Positions 1 to 9,300 are shown, counted from the first letter of the stretch. The stretch is DNA of 64,000 nucleotides from Pseudonocardiales bacterium (GCA_023252195.1 JAHEXI010000001.1:434001-498000); one strand, 5' to 3'. The notes: generated from the sequence alone by a model not told the origin. Made by a program: numbers and translations.

Positions 1-348
1 GTGTGCCAGTACCTGGCCGCCCAGCGCACCGCGGAAGTCACGCCGACAGTCGCCGCGCTACGCAAGCGCGCGGCCGAGGTGGTGGACGCGGAATTGCTGC
101 GGCTGGACGGACGGCTGCCGGGACTTGATGCCGGGGTGCGCGACGAGCTAGCCCGGAGTGTCCGTCGGGTGGTGGACAAGCTGTTGCACGCCCCGACCGT
201 GCGGGTCAAGCAGCTCGCCGAGGCCGGTGGCGGGCAGGCTTACGCCGACGCGCTGCGCGAGCTGTTCGAACTCGACCCGCAAGCAGCTGCCGCCATCGCC
301 GCGCCGATTCGCCCAGCGTCGACCGATGATCCACCCGGGACTCGGTGA
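1..348 (+). CDS. hemA: Glutamyl-tRNA reductase, C-terminal part (cut by window edge)
   Basis: The last 115 residues of an alpha-helical, Ala/Arg-rich C-terminal domain are visible, including the run [20 protein letters not shown], which fits the dimerisation domain of glutamyl-tRNA reductase. That enzyme reduces glutamyl-tRNA(Glu) to glutamate-1-semialdehyde, the first committed step of C5-pathway tetrapyrrole synthesis in the cytoplasm. The catalytic and NADPH domains lie outside the window, so the call rests on this C-terminus and on the directly following hemC, whose ATG overlaps the hemA stop (TGATG). The hemA-hemC-hemD order is usual in actinobacteria. The true start is upstream of base 1. 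Confidence 0.85.
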   Translation: MCQYLAAQRTAEVTPTVAALRKRAAEVVDAELLRLDGRLPGLDAGVRDELARSVRRVVDKLLHAPTVRVKQLAEAGGGQAYADALRELFELDPQAAAAIAAPIRPASTDDPPGTR

Positions 349-1361
349 TGGCCGTGGCGAAACGGTCACCGTTGCTGCTGGGAGCCGGGGGTGGTGCGTT
401 GGCACTCGCCCAGACCGACTTGGTGGCGCAACGGTTGCGGGCCGCCGGCGTTGCGGTTCGTGTCGTGCCTATCGCCGGTGATGGCTACTCGGCGTTGCGT
501 GCGGCCCTGGCCGGGGGTGCAATTGATGTCGCGGTGCACTCCTACAAGGATCTGCCCATCGCGACGGATCCCCGCGTGGTAGTGGCCGCGGTACCGCATC
601 GCGCGGATCCACGCGATGCGTTAGTTGCCCGGGATGCAATGGTGCTGGGTGAGTTGCCCGCCGGGGCGGTGCTCGGCACTGGGTCGCCGCGGCGGTGCGC
701 GCAACTGCGGGCCCTGGGCCTGGGACTGCAGACGGTGCCGATCCAGGGTGACATCGACTCGCGGATCCGTCGCGTCGATGACGGCGAGGTCGACGGAGTG
801 GTGATCGCCGCTGCCGGGCTGGCCCGACTCGGACGCAGCGATCGTGCCACTGAGTTACTCGACCCGTTGCAGATGTTGCCCGCGCCTGGGCAGGGCGCGC
901 TGGCCTACGAATGCCGGGTCGATGACCTGGACACCGAGCATCTGCTGGGCACGCTGCTCGATGACGCCGGGGTGCGCGCCGCGGTCACCGCCGAGCGGGC
1001 ATTGCTTGCCACGGTGGCGGCCGCCTGCATCGCTCCGGTCGGTGCGCTCGCCGATGTCGTCGAGGACCTCGATGACGAGGGGCGGGTTGTGCTGCGGCTG
1101 TTCCTGCGCGGAGCTGCAGCCACTGTTGACGATGGAATGCTCCGGTCGTCGGCCACTGTGGCGTATTCCGATGGGCCGTATTCCGCTGGGCCGTATTCCG
1201 CTGGGCCGAATTTCGCTGGGCCGAATTTCGCTGGGGAGCCAACCGATGCCGAGAAGCTCGGCCGCCTGGTCGCGGCCGAGTTGCTGGATCTGGGTGCTGG
1301 CGCGCTGGGTGTGGACCCAGCGCTGCGCGGCCCGGGTCGCGGCCTGATGGGAAACGAGTAG
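348..1361 (+). CDS. hemC: Hydroxymethylbilane synthase (porphobilinogen deaminase)
   Basis: Polymerises four porphobilinogens into hydroxymethylbilane. The 337-residue product has the substrate-binding HSYKDLP motif (Asp68, equivalent to the catalytic Asp of E. coli HemC), the TGSPRR loop near 111-116 and the AACIAPVGA loop with Cys227, the dipyrromethane attachment site. ATG 348 overlaps the hemA stop; a GTG one codon upstream is possible. Unusual: residues 273-297 are five tandem pentapeptides (YSDGP, YSAGP twice, NFAGP, NFAGE) in the C-terminal domain, making the protein about 25 residues longer than typical. All catalytic residues remain, so it is probably functional. Confidence 0.97.
   Translation: MAVAKRSPLLLGAGGGALALAQTDLVAQRLRAAGVAVRVVPIAGDGYSALRAALAGGAIDVAVHSYKDLPIATDPRVVVAAVPHRADPRDALVARDAMVLGELPAGAVLGTGSPRRCAQLRALGLGLQTVPIQGDIDSRIRRVDDGEVDGVVIAAAGLARLGRSDRATELLDPLQMLPAPGQGALAYECRVDDLDTEHLLGTLLDDAGVRAAVTAERALLATVAAACIAPVGALADVVEDLDDEGRVVLRLFLRGAAATVDDGMLRSSATVAYSDGPYSAGPYSAGPNFAGPNFAGEPTDAEKLGRLVAAELLDLGAGALGVDPALRGPGRGLMGNE
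1164..1238 (+). repeat. Five-copy 15-bp in-frame tandem repeat inside hemC
   Basis: Five consecutive 15-mers of the form TATTCCGCTGGGCCG or AATTTCGCTGGGCCG. The first three and last two form two sequence subtypes, suggesting stepwise slippage. The 15-bp unit keeps the reading frame. Confidence 0.95.
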
Positions 1362-1365
1362 GTAG

Positions 1366-2895
1366 ATGAGCCGTGTCTGCAAGACCGCTGGACAGATTGC
1401 CTTTGTCGGTGCTGGTCCCGGTGACGCCGGGATGCTCACTGTGCGAGCGCAGCATCTGCTGAACTGCGCCGAGTTGCTGGTGACCGACCCCGACGTGCCG
1501 CCCGACGTGCTCACGCTGGCAGCCCCGAGCGCCGAGGTGCGTCCGGCGGTGGGGGAGCCCGGCGAGGTCGCCAAGGACCTGGTAGCCGAGGCCAACGGCG
1601 GCCGAGTCGTGGTGCGTCTGGTATCCGGGGACCCGCTCACCGCCGACGCGGTAGTCGCGGAGGCGCTGGCGGTGGCCCGCATGTCCACCCCGTTCGAGGT
1701 GGTGCCCGGGGTGCCGATGAGTACCGCGGTGCCGGCCTTCGCTGGGGTGCCGCTGGGCTCTGGGCACACGGAAGCGGACGTCCGAGCGGGCGTTGACTGG
1801 GCGTCGCTGGCCGCGGTACCGGGCCCGCTGGTGCTACACGCCACCGCGTCACACCTGGCTGAGACGGCCGCCGCGCTGGTCGAACACGGGCTGGCGCCGA
1901 ACACCCCAGTGGCGGTCACCGCGGCGGGGACCATGCCCACCCAGCACACGGTGGAGACCACGCTGGCATCGCTGAACGGTGACATCGGCGAGCTCGTCGG
2001 ACCGCTGGTGGTGACCGTCGGCTCGGTGGTCGGGCAGCGGACGAAGTTGTCCTGGTGGGAGTCGCGGGCACTGTATGGCTGGAAGGTGCTGGTGCCGCGG
2101 ACCAAGGAGCAGGCCGGCGCGATGAGCGACCGGCTGGCCGTGCACGGCGCGGTGCCCGTGGAGGTCCCGACTATCTCGGTGGAGCCGCCCCGATCTCCCG
2201 CTCAGATGGAGCGCGCGGTCAAGGGGCTGGTCGACGGTCGTTACCAGTGGGTGGTGTTCACCTCCACCAACGCCGTTCGGGCGGTCTGGGACAAGTTCGC
2301 CGAGTTCGGGCTGGATGCCCGCGCATTCGCTGGGGTCAAGATCGCCTGCGTCGGGGAAGCCACCGCGGAGCGGGTGGCCGCGATGGGGATCGTCCCCGAG
2401 CTGGTGCCGTCGGGCGAGCAGTCCTCCGATGGGTTGCTGGCCGACTTCCCACCCTTCGACGACATTCTCGACCCGGTGGACCGGGTACTGCTGCCGCGCG
2501 CGGACATCGCGACCGAGACGTTGGCGGCCGGGTTGCGCGAGCGGGGCTGGGAGATCGACGACGTGACGGCTTACCGTACGGTGCGGGCCGCCCCACCGCC
2601 CGCTGAGACCCGAGAGATGATCAAAACGGGTGGCTTCGATGCGGTGTGTTTCACGTCCTCATCCACTGTGCGCAACCTGGTCGGAATTGCCGGCAAGCCG
2701 CACACCCGCACGATCGTGGCCTGCATCGGCCCCGCCACTGCCGAGACCGCTATCGAGTTCGGCCTCCGGGTAGACGTCCAACCGGAGGTAGCCCAAGTCG
2801 GCGCCCTGGTAGACGCCCTAGCCGAACACGCCGCCCACCTCCGCGCCGAAGGTGCTCTACCACCCCCCCGAAAAGCCAAAAACCGCCGCCGCTAG
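1366..2895 (+). CDS. hemD: Fused uroporphyrinogen-III C-methyltransferase / uroporphyrinogen-III synthase
   Basis: A 509-residue two-domain protein. Residues about 10-240 form a SUMT/CobA-type SAM methyltransferase (glycine-rich FVGAGPGDAGMLTVRA near the start, VSGDPLTADAV and VVPGVPMSTA in the middle). Residues about 245-490 form the HemD synthase domain (WKVLVPRTKEQA, WVVFTSTNAVRA, VCFTSSSTVRNL), which closes hydroxymethylbilane to uroporphyrinogen III. This fusion is standard in actinobacteria and supplies both the haem and sirohaem/cobalamin branches. The start is 5 bp after the hemC stop. The tail is basic (PPPRKAKNRRR). Confidence 0.96.
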   Translation: MSRVCKTAGQIAFVGAGPGDAGMLTVRAQHLLNCAELLVTDPDVPPDVLTLAAPSAEVRPAVGEPGEVAKDLVAEANGGRVVVRLVSGDPLTADAVVAEALAVARMSTPFEVVPGVPMSTAVPAFAGVPLGSGHTEADVRAGVDWASLAAVPGPLVLHATASHLAETAAALVEHGLAPNTPVAVTAAGTMPTQHTVETTLASLNGDIGELVGPLVVTVGSVVGQRTKLSWWESRALYGWKVLVPRTKEQAGAMSDRLAVHGAVPVEVPTISVEPPRSPAQMERAVKGLVDGRYQWVVFTSTNAVRAVWDKFAEFGLDARAFAGVKIACVGEATAERVAAMGIVPELVPSGEQSSDGLLADFPPFDDILDPVDRVLLPRADIATETLAAGLRERGWEIDDVTAYRTVRAAPPPAETREMIKTGGFDAVCFTSSSTVRNLVGIAGKPHTRTIVACIGPATAETAIEFGLRVDVQPEVAQVGALVDALAEHAAHLRAEGALPPPRKAKNRRR

Positions 2896-2907
2896 CCCCT
2901 CCCTTCG

Positions 2908-2973
2908 CCGCGTTCTGGATGCAGACTGCTCCTATTCGGGGTCTGATTACCGCGTTTCGCATCCAGAACGCGG
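2908..2973. repeat. Inverted repeat with 15-bp perfect arms between hemD and hemB
   Basis: Arms CCGCGTTCTGGATGC (2908-2922) and GCATCCAGAACGCGG (2959-2973) are perfect reverse complements around 36 nt; inside them CAGAC (2922-2926) and GTCTG (2941-2945) can pair too. No T-tract follows on either strand. It lies directly upstream of the hemB ribosome binding site, so it could be a terminator, a hemB leader structure or a small palindromic element. Confidence 0.8.
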
Positions 2974-2987
2974 TGGGAGGGAGCGCG

Positions 2988-3959
2988 ATGTATCCGACGA
3001 GTCGGCCACGGCGGTTGCGGAGTACGGCGGCGATGCGGGGGTTGGTTCGGGAGACCACGGTGGGGGCGCGGCAGCTGGTGCTGCCGGTGTTCGTCAAGGA
3101 GGGCGCGGCGGAGCCGGTACCGATCCTGTCCATGCCGGGTGTCGTGCAACACACTCGGGACTCGCTGCGCAAGGCCGCAGCCGAGGCGGTGGCGGCCGGG
3201 CTGGGCGGGATCATGCTGTTCGGCGTGCCCGCTACCAGGGACGCCACCGGCTCCGGCGGGATCGACCCGGATGGCGTCCTCAACGCGGCTCTGAGGGATG
3301 TGCGCTGCGAGGTCGGTGACGACATCGTGATCATGGCTGACACGTGTCTGGACGAGTTCACCGATCACGGGCATTGCGGGCTGCTGGACGCGGCCGGCCG
3401 GGTGGACAACGACGCGACGCTCGCGGTGTACGGGCAGATGGCCGTCGCGCAGGTGCAGGCTGGCGCGCACCTGGTCGGGCCCAGCGGCATGATGGACGGT
3501 CAGGTCGGGGTGATCCGCGCGGCGCTGGACGCCGCGGGCCACCACGATGCCGGAATCCTGGCCTACAGCGCCAAGTACGCCTCGGCGTTCTACGGGCCGT
3601 TTCGCGAGGCGGTGGACTCCCAGCTGCGCGGCGATCGGCTGACCTACCAGCAAGATCCTGCCAATGCGCGCGAGGCGCTGCGCGAGACCGCGCTGGATCT
3701 CGCCGAAGGCGCCGACATCGTGATGGTCAAGCCCGCGATGTCCTATCTCGACGTGCTGCGCTCAGTCGCCGAGGTCGCCGACGTCCCGGTCGCCGCCTAT
3801 CAGGTCTCCGGCGAGTACTCGATGGTCGAGGCGGCGGTGGCGCGCGGCTGGCTGGACCGGCGGCGCACCGTGCTGGAGACGCTGACCTCCATCCGCCGGG
3901 CCGGTGCTGATCTGGTGCTGACCTATTGGGCGACGCAAGCCGCCGGCTGGTTGCGCTGA
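2988..3959 (+). CDS. hemB: Delta-aminolevulinic acid dehydratase (porphobilinogen synthase)
   Basis: Condenses two 5-aminolevulinates into porphobilinogen. The 323-residue product has both Schiff-base lysines: Lys196 in AYSAKYASAFYGPF and Lys248 in MVKPAMSYLD. The metal region reads DTCLDEFTDHGHCG: two of the three zinc-site cysteines are present and the middle one is Asp, a hybrid between zinc and magnesium types. ATG 2988 is preceded by GGGAGG at a proper distance; the open frame continues upstream through the inverted repeat without a better start. It sits between hemD and hemL, as expected. Confidence 0.97.
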   Translation: MYPTSRPRRLRSTAAMRGLVRETTVGARQLVLPVFVKEGAAEPVPILSMPGVVQHTRDSLRKAAAEAVAAGLGGIMLFGVPATRDATGSGGIDPDGVLNAALRDVRCEVGDDIVIMADTCLDEFTDHGHCGLLDAAGRVDNDATLAVYGQMAVAQVQAGAHLVGPSGMMDGQVGVIRAALDAAGHHDAGILAYSAKYASAFYGPFREAVDSQLRGDRLTYQQDPANAREALRETALDLAEGADIVMVKPAMSYLDVLRSVAEVADVPVAAYQVSGEYSMVEAAVARGWLDRRRTVLETLTSIRRAGADLVLTYWATQAAGWLR

Positions 3960-4005
3960 TCGAGCGCGGCCCGCGGGCCGCGGCGGAGTGGCTACACCGG
4001 CGATC

Positions 4006-4365
4006 ATGAGAGCGTGGGCGAGCGCTCTGCGACTCGTCGGCAGCGATCCGGGCGGGTGCGGGGCCGCCGATCACCTGCTGGGCATGCCATGGCAGGGTGC
4101 AAGCGTGGGTTTCGCAACGTGGGCGGGGCGTAGCCCGCTGCGGGCGGTGGCCGAGGTGTTGGTCGCGATCGTGCTGGGCGGGTTGACCTGGTGGTGCTGG
4201 CACCGCGGCGTCGTCTTCACCGCGACGCGCCGTGGCATTGCGCTCTACCGTATCGAGGGGCGTTGGTGGGCGATCGCCGTCGGCGCGGCCACGGTGGCGG
4301 GGATCCTGTTGCTCGACGCGGGACGGCGCATGACGGTGCAAGCATCCCGACAGAACTACCGATGA
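4006..4365 (+). CDS. Small membrane protein between hemB and hemL
   Basis: About 119 residues with two hydrophobic segments: one near [19 protein letters not shown] and one near [19 protein letters not shown], separated by a basic loop ([12 protein letters not shown]). Function unknown. Mycobacteria also carry small membrane proteins between hemB and hemL, so synteny supports a real gene. Its TGA overlaps the hemL ATG (ATGA), implying translational coupling. The start is uncertain: ATG 4006 is taken, but ATG 3988 or GTG 4105 are in frame. Confidence 0.7.
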   Translation: MRAWASALRLVGSDPGGCGAADHLLGMPWQGASVGFATWAGRSPLRAVAEVLVAIVLGGLTWWCWHRGVVFTATRRGIALYRIEGRWWAIAVGAATVAGILLLDAGRRMTVQASRQNYR

Positions 4366-5672
4366 CAGCCCAAGAGTCGGCTCAGCTCTTCGAGCGGGCC
4401 TGCGCTGTGATCCCCGGCGGGGTGAACTCCCCGGTGCGGGCTTTCGGTGCGGTCGGAGGAACGCCGCGCTTCATGGTCCGAGCAGCGGGACCCTACCTGT
4501 GGGACGCCGACGGCAACCGCTACGTCGATCTGGTCTCATCCTGGGGCCCGATGATTTTGGGCCACGCGCATCCCGCAGTGGTACAAGCGGTACAGGCGGC
4601 CGCCACCCGGGGGCTGTCCTTCGGCGCTCCCACCGCCGGGGAGACTGAGCTCGCTGAGGAGATCGTGCGCCGAGTCGAGCCAGTTGACCAGGTGCGCCTG
4701 GTCAACTCCGGCACCGAGGCGACGATGAGCGCGATCCGGCTGGCCCGGGGCGTCACGGGGCGCGCCGCGGTAGTCAAGTTCGCCGGGCACTACCACGGGC
4801 ACGTCGACGCGCTACTCGTCGCCGCCGGCTCCGGCGTCGCCACCTTCGGGTTGCCCAGCAGCCCAGGCGTCACCGGCGCGCAGGCCGCTGACACGATCGT
4901 GGCGCCCTACAACGACCTCGACGCGGTCCGTGCCGTGTTCGCCGAACGGGGCACCGAGATCGCTGCCGTCATCGCCGAGGCGGCTGCCGGGAACATGGGT
5001 GCGGTTCCGCCCGACTCGGGGTTCAACGCCGAGTTGCGTGAGTTGTGCCACTCCCACGGCGCGCTGCTGATCTTGGATGAAGTGATGACCGGATTTCGGG
5101 TCTCGGCCGCCGGCTGGTTCGGGCTCGAGCATGTGCCGGCCGACCTCTACACCTTCGGCAAGGTGATGTCCGGTGGGTTACCGGCGGCGGCGTTCGGCGG
5201 TTCGGTCGAGTTGATGTCCTACCTCGCCCCGGCCGGCCCGGTTTACCAGGCGGGCACGCTGTCCGGAAACCCGGTCGCGGTGGCTGCTGGGTTGGCCACG
5301 CTGCGGGCCGCTGACCGGGACGTCTACGCCCAGCTGGATGTGGCGGCGACCAGGCTGGCTGGTCTGCTCGATCAGGCATTGGACGCCCACAGCGTGCCGC
5401 ACCGGGTGCAGACCGCGGGCTCGATGCTCAGCGTGTTCTTCACCGCCCCCGCCGGCGGACCGGTGCGGGACTACGCCGGGGTCCAAGCCACCCAGACTTG
5501 GCGTTTCCCGGCGTTCTTCCACGCGCTGCTAGAGCATGGCGTCTACGCTCCACCGAGCGCGTTCGAGTCCTGGTTCGTCTCCGCAGCGCTGGACGAGGAG
5601 GCTTTCGCAGTGATCGCGGCGGCGCTGCCGCATGCCGCCCGGGCCGCCGCTGCAGCCAGGCGACCAGGATGA
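4362..5672 (+). CDS. hemL: Glutamate-1-semialdehyde 2,1-aminomutase
   Basis: PLP enzyme that converts glutamate-1-semialdehyde to 5-aminolevulinate, completing the C5 route begun by HemA. 436 residues, the usual length. Visible are the N-terminal [34 protein letters not shown] for PLP phosphate binding, [22 protein letters not shown] with the PLP-ring Asp, and [12 protein letters not shown] with Lys267 forming the internal aldimine. The start follows from the ATGA overlap with the small membrane protein gene; the 3' end overlaps the next gene in the same way. Confidence 0.98.
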   Translation: MTAQESAQLFERACAVIPGGVNSPVRAFGAVGGTPRFMVRAAGPYLWDADGNRYVDLVSSWGPMILGHAHPAVVQAVQAAATRGLSFGAPTAGETELAEEIVRRVEPVDQVRLVNSGTEATMSAIRLARGVTGRAAVVKFAGHYHGHVDALLVAAGSGVATFGLPSSPGVTGAQAADTIVAPYNDLDAVRAVFAERGTEIAAVIAEAAAGNMGAVPPDSGFNAELRELCHSHGALLILDEVMTGFRVSAAGWFGLEHVPADLYTFGKVMSGGLPAAAFGGSVELMSYLAPAGPVYQAGTLSGNPVAVAAGLATLRAADRDVYAQLDVAATRLAGLLDQALDAHSVPHRVQTAGSMLSVFFTAPAGGPVRDYAGVQATQTWRFPAFFHALLEHGVYAPPSAFESWFVSAALDEEAFAVIAAALPHAARAAAAARRPG

Positions 5673-6298
5673 GCCGCACCGTGGTCCACCTGCTGCGCCA
5701 CGGCGAGGTGCACAACCCGGACCGGATCCTTTACGGCCGGCTACCCGGCTTCGGGCTGTCCGCCGTCGGCGCCGGGCAAGCAGAGAAAGTCGCCGAACAT
5801 CTCGCCGATCGCGATGTGGTGCAGGTGGTCGCCTCGCCGCTGCTGCGGGCCCAGCAGACCGCGGCGTCGATCGCCGCCCGGCATGGGCTGGAGCTGCTCA
5901 CCGACGAGGGTCTGATCGAGGCGACCAACGTGTTCGAGGGGGCCCGGGTGTCGGTCGGTGACGGGGCGTTGAGCGACCCGCGAACGTGGCCCAAGCTGCG
6001 CAACCCGTTTCGGCCGTCCTGGGGAGAGCCCTACCAGCAGATCGCCAACCGGATGCTCGCCGCGACGTACCGGGCGCGCGACCGGGCCGCCGGGCATGAG
6101 GCGGTGTGCGTGTCGCATCAACTGCCGATCTACACATTGCGCCGGCACCTGGCCGGGCAGCGGCTCTGGCATGACCCACGGCGCAGGCAGTGCGCCCTGG
6201 CGTCCTTGACCAGCCTGGTCTTCGACGGCGACACGCTGCTCGAGGTGGTCTACAGCCAGCCTGCGGGCTGTTCGGACCCGAGGGTGACCGGGGCATGA
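5669..6298 (+). CDS. Histidine phosphatase / phosphoglycerate mutase family protein
   Basis: 209 residues with the LLRHGE catalytic motif (phospho-accepting His11), a second Arg/Glu region [10 protein letters not shown] near 52-61 and the second catalytic His in [10 protein letters not shown]. The fold removes or transfers phosphate from small molecules; the substrate cannot be read from sequence. A member of this family occupies the same place after hemL in mycobacteria. ATGA overlaps with hemL upstream and with the thioredoxin gene downstream place it in the haem/cytochrome operon. Confidence 0.9.
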   Translation: MSRTVVHLLRHGEVHNPDRILYGRLPGFGLSAVGAGQAEKVAEHLADRDVVQVVASPLLRAQQTAASIAARHGLELLTDEGLIEATNVFEGARVSVGDGALSDPRTWPKLRNPFRPSWGEPYQQIANRMLAATYRARDRAAGHEAVCVSHQLPIYTLRRHLAGQRLWHDPRRRQCALASLTSLVFDGDTLLEVVYSQPAGCSDPRVTGA

Positions 6299-6870
6299 GG
6301 CGGGCGTTGTTGTTCTTCGCAGCGGCTTTCCTGGTGGCCGGCTGCGCCACCGGGACCGACGCAGTGACCCACGGCGGCACCTTCGAATTCGTCACTCCAG
6401 GCGGGAAGACCGACATCTTCTACGATCCGCCGGCTAGCCGGGGCACGGTCGGCACGCTGGCCGGGGACAGCGTGACCGAACCTGGAACCACGGTGTCGCT
6501 AGCGGGGTATCCCAACCAGGCGGTGGTGCTCAATGTATGGGGCTCGTGGTGCGGGCCGTGCCGATCCGAAGCCGCCGATCTGGTGCGAGTGGCTGGTGCC
6601 ACATCGGCTCAGCGGGTGCAGTTCGTCGGGATCGACGTCCGGGACAGTCGGCAGGCCGGCGCGGACTTCGCCCGCGACTTCGGTCTCAGCTACCCGTCGA
6701 TCTTCGACCCTCCCGGCCGGACGCTGCTCGCGCTCAACGGTGTCCCTCGTTCAGTAGTGCCGCTGACCATCGTCCTGGACCGCCACCACCGGGTCGCCGC
6801 AGTATTCCTGCACGCCATCCACGCGCAGGATCTACAGCCCGTGGTGGAGCGTATTGCGGCGGAGGCCTGA
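6295..6870 (+). CDS. Membrane-anchored thioredoxin-like lipoprotein (ResA/TlpA type)
   Basis: 191 residues: an N-terminal lipoprotein signal with lipobox LVAGC (Cys17), then a TlpA/ResA thioredoxin fold with active site WCGPC (Cys86, Cys89) and a cis-Pro region PRSVVPLTIV. Acts outside the membrane, probably reducing apocytochrome c CXXCH cysteines before haem attachment, with electrons from the CcdA protein encoded next. The ATG overlaps the preceding stop (ATGA). A 66-bp gap separates it from ccdA. Confidence 0.93.
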   Translation: MRRALLFFAAAFLVAGCATGTDAVTHGGTFEFVTPGGKTDIFYDPPASRGTVGTLAGDSVTEPGTTVSLAGYPNQAVVLNVWGSWCGPCRSEAADLVRVAGATSAQRVQFVGIDVRDSRQAGADFARDFGLSYPSIFDPPGRTLLALNGVPRSVVPLTIVLDRHHRVAAVFLHAIHAQDLQPVVERIAAEA

Positions 6871-6936
6871 CCCCTTTCGCGCCCGCGTACGGGGTTGGTG
6901 CTACGTGACGAGCTGCCTCGACCTACGCTGAGCAAT

Positions 6937-7692
6937 GTGGGGCTCACCGAACTCGCCATCTCCGGACCGCTGTTGCTGGCGGCGGGGTTGGCGGTGGTGG
7001 CCGGTGCGGTGAGTTTTGCCTCGCCGTGTGTGGTCCCGCTGGTGCCTGGATACCTGGCGTACCTGACGGGGTTGGTCGGCGCTGAGGGCGCCGATCGCAG
7101 CCGGGGGCGGGTGTTCAGCGCGGTCGCGCTGTTCGTGCTCGGTTTCTCGGTGGTGTTCACCGCCAGCGTGGTGACGGTGCTCGGTGTCGCGGACCGGCTG
7201 ACCGTCAACGAGGTGATCCTGCAGCGCGTCGGTGGTGTGATCACCATCGCAATGGGGCTGGTGTTCGTCGGGATGGTGCCTACCCTGCAACGCGACCTGC
7301 GGGTGCACCCGCGATCAGGGTTGGGGCCCCGGCACCTGCTCGGTGCGCCGCTGCTGGGCGCGGTATTCGGTCTGGGCTGGACGCCGTGCCTGGGACCCAC
7401 GCTGGCCGGAGTGATAGCGCTGGCCGTCGGCACCCCCGGCGGTGGCCTCGCTCGCGGAGTGCTGCTGGTGGTGGCCTACTGCCTCGGCCTGGGAGTGCCC
7501 TTCGTGGTGCTTGCTTTCGGCGCAAGGCGCGCGGTCCGGGCGATGTCCTGGCTGCGCGTACACGTCCGCGGGGTCCAACTCGCCGGTGGTGCGTTGCTCA
7601 TCGCGGTCGGGCTTGCGCTGGTCACGGGGGTGTGGGCGGAGCTCATCGCCGTACTCCAAGGGCCGGTCCGGGGTTTCGAGACGCCGATCTGA
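6937..7692 (+). CDS. ccdA: Cytochrome c biogenesis membrane protein CcdA (DsbD-like electron carrier)
   Basis: 251 residues with six predicted transmembrane helices. The two conserved cysteines that shuttle reducing power across the membrane lie in SFASPCVVPLVPGY (Cys31) and GWTPCLGPTLAG (Cys151). CcdA passes electrons from cytoplasmic thioredoxin to the extracytoplasmic thioredoxin-like lipoprotein upstream. GTG 6937 is chosen because it gives a normal short N-terminus; a TTG at 6895 would add 14 residues. Its stop shares one base with the resB ATG. Confidence 0.94.
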   Translation: MGLTELAISGPLLLAAGLAVVAGAVSFASPCVVPLVPGYLAYLTGLVGAEGADRSRGRVFSAVALFVLGFSVVFTASVVTVLGVADRLTVNEVILQRVGGVITIAMGLVFVGMVPTLQRDLRVHPRSGLGPRHLLGAPLLGAVFGLGWTPCLGPTLAGVIALAVGTPGGGLARGVLLVVAYCLGLGVPFVVLAFGARRAVRAMSWLRVHVRGVQLAGGALLIAVGLALVTGVWAELIAVLQGPVRGFETPI

Positions 7693-9296
7693 TGAACCGA
7701 TTGGCGCAGTTGACGGCGTTGGCCCGCAATACCTGGCGCGGGTTGACGAGCATGCGCACTGCCCTGGCGCTGCTGTTCCTGCTGGCGCTGGGCGCGTTGC
7801 CGGGGGCTCTGCTGCCGCAGTACTCGCTCAACGCCCAGCGGGTGCGGACCTATCAGGCGCAGCACCCGATCTTGGCACCGGTGCTGGACCGGCTGGGTTT
7901 CTTTGAGGTCTTCGCCAGTCCGTGGTTCGCCGCGATCTACCTGCTGCTGTTCATCTCGCTGGTGGGTTGCGTGGTGCCGCGCAGCATCGACTACGCGCGG
8001 CAGCTGCGCCGGGCCCCGGTGGCCACCCCCCGCAACCTCGCCCGGCTGCCGCATCACGCTGTCGGTCAGACCGCCAGCACCCCCGCTGAGGTCATCGTGG
8101 CCGCACGGCGACGGCTGCGTGGTTGGCGAATCGCCGAGGGCGAGGAGCCCGGCGGCGTCCGGACGCTGTCCGCCGAGCGAGGCTACCTGCGCGAAGCGGG
8201 CAACCTCGTCTTCCACGTCGCCCTGCTCGGGCTGCTGGTGTCCTTCGCGATCGGCAAGCTGATCGGCTACGAGGGCCAGGTGATCGTGCTCGCCAACGGC
8301 TCACAGTTCTGCAACTCCGGCTCGCTGGCCTACGACTCGTTCCGCCCAGGGCGGTCGGTCGACGGCACCGCGCTTACCCCGTTCTGCGTGCAAGTCAACG
8401 CTTTCAGGCCGACCTACCTGCCCACCGGAGCGCCAGAAGACTACCGCGCCGCCATCACCTATCAGGGACCCGACGACATCGCCCCCGGCACGTGGCATCC
8501 CTACCTGTTGAAGGTCAACGACCCGTTGCGGATCGGCGGCACCCGGGTGTACCTGCTCGGCCACGGTTACGCGCCCCAGTTCACGGTCACCTTTCCGGAC
8601 GGGCAGCAGCGCAGCGCCGTAGTGCAGTGGCCGCCGGTGGAGCTGGGCACGATGTTGTCGGAGGGCACCACCAAATTCGACCCACCCGGGATCACCGACG
8701 ACGCGACCCGGCGTACCGGCCAGCTTGCGATCACCGGGCTGTTCGCGCCGACCGCGACATTCCGCGGTTCACTGCTGTCCTCGGCCTTCCCGGACATGCT
8801 CGATCCGGCCGTCGCCGTCGACGTGCTCAAGGGCGATCTGGGCAACAACTCCGGCCGCGGACAGTCGATCTTCTCCATCGATCAGTCCATGGTGGACTCG
8901 GGGCGCTTGAAGCAGGTGGCGCGACAGAACCTGCGGCCCGGTGAGCAGCTCACCCTGCCCGACCGCACGGTGGTGCACTTCGACGGGGTGACCCGCTTTG
9001 TGTCGCTGCAGGTCTCCTACGACCCGACGCAGCTCTGGGTGCTCGGCTTCGCGATGCTCATTCTCGGCGGACTTGGACTGTCCCTGATCGTCAAGCGCCG
9101 CCGATTGTGGGTGCGCGTCACAGCGGCGGAACTGGCCGGTACCGTGGTCGAATTGGGCGGGTTGGCCCGCACTGAGGCCGCTGGCTACGGCGAGGAATTC
9201 GAGCGGATCGCTGCTGACCTGCTGCCGCCCGGCCGGGCACAGCCACCGGTGCCTACCGTGGCGTCGAAGGCTGTTATATCGAAGGACGGGAGATGA
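7692..9296 (+). CDS. resB: Cytochrome c biogenesis protein ResB (CcsB-family haem lyase subunit)
   Basis: 534 residues. Begins MNRLAQLTALARNTWRGLTS, then three N-terminal transmembrane helices (near residues 22-42, 72-95 and 175-195), a large extracytoplasmic domain and a last helix near LWVLGFAMLILGGLGLSLIV before a basic cytoplasmic tail. With CcsA-type protein it forms the System II synthase that moves haem outward and attaches it to apocytochrome c. ATG overlaps the ccdA stop (TGATG). The gene pair with the following haem-handling protein is diagnostic. Confidence 0.95.
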   Translation: MNRLAQLTALARNTWRGLTSMRTALALLFLLALGALPGALLPQYSLNAQRVRTYQAQHPILAPVLDRLGFFEVFASPWFAAIYLLLFISLVGCVVPRSIDYARQLRRAPVATPRNLARLPHHAVGQTASTPAEVIVAARRRLRGWRIAEGEEPGGVRTLSAERGYLREAGNLVFHVALLGLLVSFAIGKLIGYEGQVIVLANGSQFCNSGSLAYDSFRPGRSVDGTALTPFCVQVNAFRPTYLPTGAPEDYRAAITYQGPDDIAPGTWHPYLLKVNDPLRIGGTRVYLLGHGYAPQFTVTFPDGQQRSAVVQWPPVELGTMLSEGTTKFDPPGITDDATRRTGQLAITGLFAPTATFRGSLLSSAFPDMLDPAVAVDVLKGDLGNNSGRGQSIFSIDQSMVDSGRLKQVARQNLRPGEQLTLPDRTVVHFDGVTRFVSLQVSYDPTQLWVLGFAMLILGGLGLSLIVKRRRLWVRVTAAELAGTVVELGGLARTEAAGYGEEFERIAADLLPPGRAQPPVPTVASKAVISKDGR

Positions 9297-9300
9297 GCGA

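Noticed and set aside
855-2105. Long minus-strand open frame (416 codons)
   Set aside because: Antisense to hemC and hemD, which have full family motifs; composition reflects third-position GC bias.
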